The notes under the pieces are model-generated. The model did not search any database, was not told the origin of the DNA, and saw only the letters and a program-made list of their open reading frames with translations. From DUZB01 sp964407525 (GTDB lineage Bacteria; Desulfobacterota; DSM-4660; Desulfatiglandales; Desulfatiglandaceae), in contig CAYOWC010000260.1 in NCBI GenBank assembly GCA_964407525.1, forward strand, positions 1-7,093: DNA of 7,093 nucleotides, written 5' to 3'. The translations under genes and the position numbers were made by a program. Below are positions 1 through 5,860 of the stretch, piece after piece (position 1 is the first letter of the stretch; each line of letters starts with the position of its first letter).

Positions 1-2018
1 CTTTCCGGCCTTTTAGGTTTTTTAACCGGAGGTTTAACCTGCGTTTTGGGTTTTGCCGGGGCAGAAAGTTCTTTTACTGTTGCCGGTTTTTTTGTAACGG
101 CAGGTGGAACGGATAGTGCTTTTGCCGGTGAAATACCCCTGTCCTCCGACCAGTATGCTTCGAGGCCGCCATAGAGAACTTTGATTGGTCGATCTGTCTT
201 CTGGGAGAGGATTCCTCCAGCCGCCATGGCGATGGATCCGTCACGATCAACTAGAACAAGCGGTCCCGCCCCCACAAGAAATCCCGGATCTGCGATGAGT
301 TCCGCTACATGGACGTTGATGGAACCCGGCAGATGGTAATCGGCAAAGTGGTTTGTGGGTCTGAGGTCTACCAGTTCAAAAGAACCGGGCAGGTCCATGA
401 TGAGACGCTTGAGTTCATCTGCGGAAATTCTATCAGGGAGTTTGACCTGTTGTTTGGGAGCCGGTTTGGTTCCCTCACCTTTCCTGGTTGATTCGTAAAC
501 CGGAAGCCCTGCATCTATCCAGGCCTGGCTTCCTCCTTTGAGGTTTCTTGGCATCTTAAAGCCTTTTCTTTCTAGGATGCCCACGGCCATACTGGATCGG
601 TAGGCGGAGTTGCAGACGGTAACCACCGGCTCTTCAGGGTCCAGCTGGCTGGAGAGTTCTGCCAGATGATTCAGGGGGAGATTCAGGACTGTCCCGATCC
701 GAAGGGCCATCCACTCCGGAGGAAGACGTACATCCACAATGACCGGAGCTTCCCCTTTCTGCATGAGTGCGTGGAGTTCTTTTGGGGTTATGGGGTTGCT
801 TACAGTGACCGGTAGTCCGGCTTTTTCCCAGCTTTCCATGGTGATGATTTCCGGGGAATAACCTACGCGGTTAAGTCTGAAAAGCCCTTCTTTTAGCTCG
901 TCTTCGTTCCCTACCAAAATTAGTTTGGCTCCCCAGGGAACCATAATCCCTGTCCATGTCTCCAGTTTTCCCCGCAAAGCGATATTGACGGCGTTGGGAA
1001 TATGCCTTTTTTCATATTCGGAGGCATCCCGCAGGTCTACAACGTAAAAGCTCTCCGGTTTTGTCAGTTCTAAGGCCGGGAATTTTTCTTTTGGGAGGGC
1101 TGCGTTCCAGTTTATCAGGGGCGGCCCCTGTTTGTTCATGGCAGCATTGTGTTTAAAATACTGGGGCGCTTCCGGGAGGTCCTGGATCAGGGCGGCTACG
1201 AATTCCCCTCTTTTTTTATGCTGCAGATAGGCATTGGAGGCCTTTTCCTCCCCTATGGTGCTGTTGGGTTTATCCGAGAGATGGGCGCCGCACAGGGAAC
1301 CTGCCCCGTGGGCGGGGAAAATTTTTACCCTGTCGTCCAGCTTGGAGATCTTGTTGGTCCACGAATCGAAAAAGGCGGAAGCCAGCCATGCAGCGGAAGT
1401 TGTCCCCCCCATGAGATCCGGTCGACCCACACTGCCTACAAAAAGCACGTCTCCGGTAAGCACCAGCTCGGGAACTTTCAGATTATCCGGTCCATAGACC
1501 AGGCCGCACATGCCGTCCGGAGTGTGGCCCGGTGTCTCGATGAATTTGACAACCGCTTTGCCGACCCGAATTTCGCTACCTTCTTTCAATGGTTCAAAAG
1601 GATACTTCACGCCGCTGAGGTGACTCTGGTAAATGGGGCATTTTACTGCGTTGACCAGTTCCATGTGACCCGCTATGAAGTCCGCGTGGGAGTGGGAAAG
1701 GTAGACCCCGATGATTTTCAACCCTTCCTTTTTGGCAATATCCAGGAAAATGGAAATATCCCGGCAAGGGTCCACCACCAGGGCTTTTCCTTCGCTGATC
1801 AGCATATATGAATAGATGGAGAGCACGGGAAGTTCCATCTGTATGACTTTAAATTCGGGGAATTGGTAGGTATCCACTATGTAATATTTCGAGGCATCTA
1901 AACCGTGCGTCGCGGATTCGGAATCCTTTATTTGTGTGGCCATTGCACCGGGATTGAACGCGAAAAGTAAAAGAAGGGAGAAAAGGAGAAAACAGGTGGT
2001 TTTCTTGTGGCCTGGCAT
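1..2018 (-). CDS. Exported metallo-beta-lactamase / triple-rhodanese fusion (ETHE1/CstB-like), C-terminus cut by window edge
   Basis: The frame is open for 672 codons from ATG 2018 to the left edge, with GGAGG at 2028-2032, 9 nt before the start. Residues 1-27 are a Sec signal peptide (KK, then a Leu/Phe-rich core ending in AMA), so it acts outside the cytoplasm. Residues ~45-260 are a metallo-beta-lactamase fold with HSHADF (109-114), ETPGH (H165), TGDVLFVGSVGRPDL (D190) and AHGAGSLCG (H237). H109, H165 and D190 correspond to the mononuclear-iron ligands of ETHE1 persulfide dioxygenase; Phe114 replaces the last His of HxHxDH. Three rhodanese domains follow: ~320-403 with no catalytic Cys (VGNEDE loop), ~412-508 with an active loop CNSAYRSS (C469), and ~530-625 with VDRDGS in place of the Cys loop. 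A Lys/Pro/Ala-rich tail continues past the edge. Domain order resembles CstB plus one extra rhodanese. Likely role is oxidation or transfer of persulfide sulfane sulfur; the exact substrate is inferred. Confidence 0.88.
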   Translation of the reverse strand, partial: MPGHKKTTCFLLFSLLLLFAFNPGAMATQIKDSESATHGLDASKYYIVDTYQFPEFKVIQMELPVLSIYSYMLISEGKALVVDPCRDISIFLDIAKKEGLKIIGVYLSHSHADFIAGHMELVNAVKCPIYQSHLSGVKYPFEPLKEGSEIRVGKAVVKFIETPGHTPDGMCGLVYGPDNLKVPELVLTGDVLFVGSVGRPDLMGGTTSAAWLASAFFDSWTNKISKLDDRVKIFPAHGAGSLCGAHLSDKPNSTIGEEKASNAYLQHKKRGEFVAALIQDLPEAPQYFKHNAAMNKQGPPLINWNAALPKEKFPALELTKPESFYVVDLRDASEYEKRHIPNAVNIALRGKLETWTGIMVPWGAKLILVGNEDELKEGLFRLNRVGYSPEIITMESWEKAGLPVTVSNPITPKELHALMQKGEAPVIVDVRLPPEWMALRIGTVLNLPLNHLAELSSQLDPEEPVVTVCNSAYRSSMAVGILERKGFKMPRNLKGGSQAWIDAGLPVYESTRKGEGTKPAPKQQVKLPDRISADELKRLIMDLPGSFELVDLRPTNHFADYHLPGSINVHVAELIADPGFLVGAGPLVLVDRDGSIAMAAGGILSQKTDRPIKVLYGGLEAYWSEDRGISPAKALSVPPAVTKKPATVKELSAPAKPKTQVKPPVKKPKRPE

Positions 2019-2086
2019 GTCTTATAACCTCCATTATACATCACTGACTTGGATAAGGAACTATAGGATAACACAACAATGTTTTC

Positions 2087-2114
2087 ATCATAATACACAA
2101 TAGATACAGGTCAA
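2087..2114 (-). promoter_or_regulatory. Probable sigma-70 promoter of the MBL-rhodanese gene
   Basis: On the minus strand, TTGACC (2114-2109) is separated by 16 nt from TATGAT (2092-2087); each hexamer matches 5 of 6 consensus bases. Transcription would start near 2080, giving a leader of about 60 nt before ATG 2018. Called by motif match only. Confidence 0.55.
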
Positions 2115-2223
2115 GAAAATTCAGAGCATGTGCAAAACATGATGTAGAAAAAATAGCTGGTGCCATTTTAAAGGGTCCCCCACGTCCTGAACCTCACAAA
2201 ACTTTAATCAGAATTGCTGTTGA

Positions 2224-2252
2224 TTGACAAATCTATAGGGACGCAATATAAT
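2224..2252 (+). promoter_or_regulatory. Perfect-consensus sigma-70 promoter for the DUF2780-nadE operon
   Basis: TTGACA at 2224-2229 and TATAAT at 2247-2252 are both exact consensus and are separated by the optimal 17 nt. The expected start is near 2259, leaving an untranslated leader of about 100 nt before ATG 2359. No convincing operator or leader hairpin was found in that leader. The rest of 2019-2358 holds only this promoter and its divergent partner. Confidence 0.75.
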
Positions 2253-2358
2253 TTCTAACAGAACTGGAATTTCTCTGGGACCGATTTATTGATAATGTCG
2301 ATTCGTTTTAGTAGGCGCTTGAAAATATTTTTACAATCTTTTCGCAAAAGGGGGGAAT

Positions 2359-2841
2359 ATGAATCGTATTCAAAAGTATGCCAGTGTTTTTTGTCTGTCC
2401 GTTTTTCTTTTTGGATGTCTTGGGATGTCGGTGGGGAATGCAGGTACAATGGACCTCATAAGCACACTTGTTGATAAATTAGGGATTAGCAAACAGCAGG
2501 CCGAGGGAGGGACAGGCGCCCTGTTCCAGAATGCAAAAGACACCCTGAGCACTGAAGATTTCAGCAAATTGGCTGAGGCGGTTCCCGAAGCGACCACTTA
2601 CCTGGACGCTGCTCCAAAGGTTGAGTCCAAAAAAAGCGGTCTTGGAGGGGCATTGGGGAGCACTCTGTCGTCTCTCGGAGGCGATGCGGCTAAAGCAGGA
2701 AGTATGCTCGATCTCAAGAGCGCATTTTCCAAACTCGGAATGGATTCGGGCACCCTTGGGAAATTTGTTCCCGTGGTCCTGGATTTCGTGCAATCGGAAG
2801 GCGGCCAGAGTGCCATGGGGCTGTTGAAGGGGTTGTGGTAG
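2359..2841 (+). CDS. DUF2780-family exported protein (VcgC/VcgE type)
   Basis: The protein has 160 residues and a G-rich Shine-Dalgarno (AGGGGGG, 2349-2355) just before ATG 2359. The N-terminus is a signal sequence with a hydrophobic core at residues ~8-22. Cleavage could follow VGNA (28); alternatively LFGC (Cys20) is an imperfect lipobox. The mature part opens with a LVDKLGISKQQAEGGTGALF segment (38-57), followed by LSTEDFSKLAEAVPE, a Gly/Ser/Ala-rich linker (~95-115), and a closing segment with FSKLGMDSGTLGKFVPVVL and LLKGLW. This pattern of an amphipathic repeat at each end of a flexible linker is what I recall for DUF2780 (VcgC/VcgE) proteins, whose function is unknown. It lies 30 bp upstream of nadE on the same strand and behind the same promoter, so co-transcription is likely. 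No enzyme motif is visible. Confidence 0.8.
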   Translation: MNRIQKYASVFCLSVFLFGCLGMSVGNAGTMDLISTLVDKLGISKQQAEGGTGALFQNAKDTLSTEDFSKLAEAVPEATTYLDAAPKVESKKSGLGGALGSTLSSLGGDAAKAGSMLDLKSAFSKLGMDSGTLGKFVPVVLDFVQSEGGQSAMGLLKGLW

Positions 2842-2871
2842 TCGTGATCCCGTGATACGAGGTCTGTAGAT

Positions 2872-3657
2872 ATGAAAACGAACAAAGTGATTCAACATAT
2901 TGTCAGTTGGTTAAGAACCTATTGTGACGGGGCAGGACTGAACGGATTTGTGGTAGGGATTTCGGGAGGGATCGATTCTGCGGTTACGTCTACTTTATGC
3001 GCAAAAACCGGGAAAGAGACCCTCCTCTTGAACATGCCCATCTTTCAGGCCCCGGAACAGGTTTCATTGGCTGGACAACATATCCAATGGTTGGAGGAGA
3101 ATTACGAATGTGCCAGAGGGATTACGAGCGATCTTACTCCTGCGTTTCAGGCCCTTGAAAAAACCTTTCCATCGGAAATACAGGATGGATTGACCATGGC
3201 CAATACGAGGTCCAGGCTGCGGATGGTGGCCCTTTACGCCTTTGCTTCTCATAAAAGGCTTGTAGTCGGAACCGGTAACAAAATAGAAGATTTCGGTGTC
3301 GGTTTTTATAGCAAATATGGTGACGGCGGGGTAGACATTTCGCCCATAGCGGACCTCATGAAATCGGAGGTCTATGCCATCGGGAAAGAATTGGGTGTTG
3401 CCGACGCGATTTTGAATGCGCCTCCCACGGACGGGCTATGGTCTGATAACCGCACGGATGAAAGCCAGATGGGAGCTACCTATGCTGAACTGGAAGCCGC
3501 CATGCGGTTTGAAACCGAACCAACACCTGAGGATCAGCTGACCGTCAGGCAGAAAGAAGTCTTGCATATTTACCGCCGACTCCACCGGGCCAACCGGCAT
3601 AAAATGTTGCCGATTCCTGTTTGTGGGATACCTGAGTCCTTTTCCGTTTCAGGATGA
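2872..3657 (+). CDS. nadE: NH3-dependent NAD+ synthetase
   Basis: This enzyme makes NAD+ from nicotinic acid adenine dinucleotide, ATP and ammonia, the last step of NAD biosynthesis, in the cytoplasm. The protein has 261 residues and lacks the glutaminase (nitrilase) domain of the long glutamine-dependent form, so it should use free ammonia. Visible motifs are the ATP-pyrophosphatase P-loop SGGIDSA (31-37), NTRSRLRM (111-118), GTGNKIEDFG (133-142), the YGDGGVDISPIADLMKSEV block (149-167) and PPTDGLW...NRTDE (184-197). The start is set by GAGGT at 2859-2863, 8 nt before ATG 2872. It follows the DUF2780 gene by 30 bp. Its last 9 bases overlap the 3' end of the convergent aroF gene, and no terminator is visible between them. 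Length is normal for the family. Confidence 0.95.
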   Translation: MKTNKVIQHIVSWLRTYCDGAGLNGFVVGISGGIDSAVTSTLCAKTGKETLLLNMPIFQAPEQVSLAGQHIQWLEENYECARGITSDLTPAFQALEKTFPSEIQDGLTMANTRSRLRMVALYAFASHKRLVVGTGNKIEDFGVGFYSKYGDGGVDISPIADLMKSEVYAIGKELGVADAILNAPPTDGLWSDNRTDESQMGATYAELEAAMRFETEPTPEDQLTVRQKEVLHIYRRLHRANRHKMLPIPVCGIPESFSVSG

Positions 3658-4686
3658 TACTGCAAGCCCATTACATTCGTTCTCCTGCAGGTTGGTATAG
3701 ATGACCCGGACCTGACGACACAGCAGATCAAACTGATCAGGATATAGGGACTGAGGACCGTCGCTCAAGGCCTTTTCAGGCATATTGTGAACTTCCACCA
3801 TCAATCCGTGTGCTTCCACCGCCACCGCGGCCCTGCTCAGGGGGATAACTTGATCCCTCCGTCCGGCCGCATGGCTTGGGTCAATGATTATGGGTAGATG
3901 GCTTTCCTTTTTGACCACGGGGACCGCTGAAAGATCAAGCGTGTTTCGGCTGTGATTTACAAAGGTACGGACGCCCCTTTCACACAGGATAACCTGGGAA
4001 TTCCCTTCAGCAAGGATATATTCAGCGGCCATCAGCCACTCGTCTATTGTTGCTGCAAAGCCTCTCTTCAAGATAATCGGCTTTTTGCATAGACCCGCCC
4101 TCCGCAGAAGACTGAAATTCTGCATGTTCCGGGTCCCAATCTGAACAATATCGGAGTATTCTTCAACCGCATCAAAATTTTCGTAGTCGAGGACCTCGGT
4201 AACCACTGGCATTCCGGTCATATCCCTTACCCTGGCAAGAATTTTTAATCCTTCAAGGCCGAGGCCCTGGAATGAATAAGGAGAGGTCCTGGGCTTAAAC
4301 GCTCCGCCCCGAAAAATATTTGCCCCAGCTTCTTTCACCAACTTTGCAATGGTCAGTGCCTGCGTTTCGCTTTCTATTGCACAAGGCCCCGCGATAATAG
4401 CCAAGTGGTTGTTTCCGATGGCAACACCTTTCACATTGATGATGGTATCTTCCTTTTTAAATTCGCGACTTACCAGTTTGTAGGGCCTTGTTACCGGGAT
4501 GGCTTCTTTAACGCCTTTCATTGCCAGAAATTTGGATCCGTCAACAGGCCCCTTGTTATTAAGTATGCCTATGGACAACCGTTCTCCTCCCGGAATTGGG
4601 CGGGGGGTATAACCATTTTCCTTTACGGAAAACATAACCGAATCAATCTGTTCGCTTGTTGCATCCTTGTGCATTACCAGCAGCAT
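3649..4686 (-). CDS. aroF: 3-deoxy-7-phosphoheptulonate (DAHP) synthase, type I-beta
   Basis: This enzyme condenses phosphoenolpyruvate with erythrose 4-phosphate, the first committed step to chorismate, Phe, Tyr and Trp. I start it at ATG 4686 (345 residues). AGGAG (4698-4694) lies 7 nt upstream, and MLLVMHKDAT is the usual N-terminus of the family. The longer open frame to 4797 runs through both upstream terminator hairpins and is rejected. Residues 1-70 form the ferredoxin-like regulatory domain of the Thermotoga-type enzyme; the barrel follows. AGPCAIES (C102), DPSHAAG (H272), VEVHN (E298) and LSDGPQS (D309) give the four metal ligands, at the same residue numbers I recall for the Thermotoga maritima enzyme. 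KPRTSPYSFQG (131-141) is a substrate-binding signature. Expression is controlled by the attenuator immediately upstream. Confidence 0.95.
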   Translation of the reverse strand: MLLVMHKDATSEQIDSVMFSVKENGYTPRPIPGGERLSIGILNNKGPVDGSKFLAMKGVKEAIPVTRPYKLVSREFKKEDTIINVKGVAIGNNHLAIIAGPCAIESETQALTIAKLVKEAGANIFRGGAFKPRTSPYSFQGLGLEGLKILARVRDMTGMPVVTEVLDYENFDAVEEYSDIVQIGTRNMQNFSLLRRAGLCKKPIILKRGFAATIDEWLMAAEYILAEGNSQVILCERGVRTFVNHSRNTLDLSAVPVVKKESHLPIIIDPSHAAGRRDQVIPLSRAAVAVEAHGLMVEVHNMPEKALSDGPQSLYPDQFDLLCRQVRVIYTNLQENECNGLAVSS

Positions 4687-4725
4687 TTCTTTTCTCCTGT
4701 TCATGGGTTTATAATGAATAAATTC

Positions 4726-4758
4726 AAAAAAAAGGGCTGGAAGAATTTTCCCCAGCCC
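4726..4758 (-). terminator. Second intrinsic terminator in the aroF leader
   Basis: On the minus strand a 7-bp GC-rich stem, GGGCTGG (4758-4752) with CCAGCCC (4740-4734), encloses an 11-nt loop and is followed directly by eight T (4733-4726). It ends 39 nt before the aroF start. It lies about 10 nt after the first terminator, so the two act in series. Confidence 0.8.
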
Positions 4759-4761
4759 CTG

Positions 4762-4804
4762 AAAAAAAGAAGGACCGTGGGTCTTTGAAGAGGCCACAGT
4801 CCTT
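4762..4804 (-). terminator. Attenuator terminator of aroF
   Basis: AAGGACTGTGG (4804-4794) pairs with CCACGGTCCTT (4780-4770): 11 bp with one G-U wobble. TCTT/AAGA can extend the stem inside the loop. The hairpin is followed by a C and then seven T (4768-4762). Its 5' arm is the sequence that the upstream leader segment 4848-4841 can capture, so this is the regulated terminator. Confidence 0.85.
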
Positions 4805-4848
4805 AGAAGATTATGTTAACGGCGGTTGCCTATATTAACTGGACTATA
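4795..4848 (-). promoter_or_regulatory. Antiterminator pairing of the aroF attenuator
   Basis: TATAGTCC (4848-4841), inside the end of the leader peptide reading frame, can pair over 8 bp (two G-U) with GGACTGTG (4802-4795), the 5' arm of the first terminator. Between them GTTAA/TTAAC (4839-4835 with 4819-4815), with an inner GGC/GCC, forms a small hairpin that brings the two arms together. A ribosome stalled on the Trp codons (4883-4869) leaves the upstream arm free, so the antiterminator forms. A ribosome that reaches the stop at 4832-4830 covers most of it, so the terminator forms. The pairing is read from sequence; the behaviour is inferred from classical attenuation. Confidence 0.7.
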
Positions 4849-4916
4849 CACCCCTCCCCGGAGCTACACCAGCGCCACCACCAAAAAAAACGAAATATTG
4901 AATTTGAGCTTTTCAT
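4830..4916 (-). CDS. Phe/Trp-rich leader peptide of the aroF attenuator
   Basis: A 28-codon frame runs from ATG 4916 to TAG 4832-4830. Residues 8-16 read FRFFWWWRW: four Trp codons and three Phe codons within nine positions, followed by CSSGEG. AAAAAGG lies 11 nt upstream as a possible, slightly distant ribosome binding site. The peptide itself probably has no function; translation speed through the Trp codons, and perhaps the Phe codons, reports the charging of the cognate tRNAs. Its position fits: an antiterminator arm overlaps its end, a terminator follows, and DAHP synthase is the downstream gene. The principle is that of trpL and pheL in enterobacteria. The mixture of Phe and Trp codons suits an enzyme that feeds both branches. 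Confidence 0.85.
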   Translation of the reverse strand: MKSSNSIFRFFWWWRWCSSGEGCIVQLI

Positions 4917-4977
4917 GCTTTACCAAGCCTTTTTACACGTGATTTGTTCAACCTACTTCCAAAATTAATTGTCTTTG

Positions 4978-5006
4978 ATAATTGTTAATGCCGCTCTGTT
5001 TAACAA
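4978..5006 (-). promoter_or_regulatory. Candidate promoter of the aroF leader transcript
   Basis: On the minus strand TTGTTA (5006-5001) is separated by 17 nt from AATTAT (4983-4978); each matches 4 of 6 consensus bases. A start near 4971 would give about 55 nt before the leader peptide. This is the best match in the stretch but is weak. Confidence 0.3.
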
Positions 5007-5027
5007 ATCCCGGTTTCCATGTAAAGT

Positions 5028-5320
5028 CTAAAAGTCTAAACGTTTTCGAATGGCCTCGAAGGTGATGGAAGTTATAACGGGCTCTTTCATACTGCGAAGA
5101 CGTCCCTTGAGGTATTGGGCCATGGATGTTTTTCAGGGTTCCCTGGGTCCAGAACGACGCTGGTCATGCCGATTTTGTCGAACAACTCTTTGTATGAAGT
5201 AGCATTTGAATTTTGGAGGGTGCCGGTCCTACCGCAAGGGCGCAGGTAATATGAGTAGTGCCGTAAAGCCGTTTCATCGATAATGGGTTTTCTGAAAGGG
5301 AAATTGGCATTAAGACTATT
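5028..5320 (-). pseudogene. Possible frameshifted gene remnant of unknown family
   Basis: Two consecutive minus-strand frames look protein-like but have no good start. The first is open from just after a TGA (5323-5321) to TGA 5089-5087 and contains KPIIDETALRHY, SYKELFDKIG and VVLDPGNPE. The second, in another frame, reads MAQYLKGRLRSMKEP, then FEAIRKRLDF, and stops at TAG 5030-5028. They join sensibly as ...DPGNPE-KTSMAQYLKG... if one frameshift lies at the run of five A near 5131-5136. No ribosome binding site precedes either part. A tandem 8-nt duplication (AGTCTAAA, 5025-5040) covers the final stop. I do not recognise the family, and chance open frames cannot be excluded. Confidence 0.35.
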
Positions 5321-5323
5321 TCA

Positions 5324-5860
5324 ACGATACGAGCCAATTGAGAAGCGATACGGGCTCGCCATTTGTGGAGCCGAGGTTATTGGCCTCTGAAATAAATGTT
5401 ACGATTCTTATACTCAGTGGGTTCCAATTAAGAACGATCCGTGAAGGGTGCCAACATCGCAAAACACCTGATAGGATAAGAAATAAAATGAAGTAAAAAG
5501 AGGATGGCAAAAGGTTGTAAATTTTTTTATGGGCAATTTTCATGGGCACATCATAGTTTCTTGATTTAAGACCCCTCCAGGGCAAAGAAACTAAAAATGC
5601 TGTTGTTTAACAAGTATACATGAAAGTATCAAACTTAACATAAATTTGATATGAGTCTTACGTATCACTGTTTCTGGTAGTCTCTCTGAGGTCGCAATGG
5701 AAATTCCTACTACCACAACATGTGGTAGTCGGTCAATTTGTACCTTGTACAGTCGATTCAGAAAGTTTCGATACTAAAACTTCTGCCTCATATCACTCAC
5801 AACTTGTCAAAGCTGGGATATGTATCTTTCGTTTTTTTCCTGAATATTGAGCCGTATGCT
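5324..5860. other. AT-rich stretch with no convincing gene
   Basis: This stretch lies downstream of the selenoprotein gene and upstream of the possible remnant. An 89-codon minus frame (5316-5585) has a hydrophobic middle but no ribosome binding site and no recognisable family. Near 5327-5356 a CGATACG element occurs twice (cgatacgagcc and cgatacgggct). A 7-bp AT-rich inverted repeat, TATCAAA/TTTGATA, lies at 5627-5651 and a stronger one at 5709-5729. No terminator with a T-run is visible after the selenoprotein stop. Confidence 0.45.
5709..5729. repeat. Perfect 9-bp inverted repeat, 3-nt loop
   Basis: ACTACCACA (5709-5717) and TGTGGTAGT (5721-5729) are exact inverse complements around ACA. 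There is no T-run on either strand, so it is not a typical intrinsic terminator. It lies about 130 nt beyond the selenoprotein stop. It could be a protein-binding palindrome or an mRNA 3' hairpin. Confidence 0.6.

Noticed and set aside
1149..1811. A 220-codon plus-strand frame
   Set aside because: It is antisense to the metallo-beta-lactamase domain, whose motifs are unambiguous on the minus strand.
2124..2145. CATGT...ACATG short inverted repeat between the divergent promoters
   Set aside because: Only 5 bp per arm; expected by chance in AT-rich DNA.
4687..4797. A 37-residue N-terminal extension of aroF
   Set aside because: It runs through both terminator hairpins, has no ribosome binding site, and the family normally starts at the MLLVMHKDAT methionine, which has AGGAG 7 nt upstream.
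5316..5585. An 89-codon minus-strand frame with a hydrophobic middle
   Set aside because: There is no ribosome binding site or recognisable family, and base composition is simply AT-rich; too weak to call a gene.
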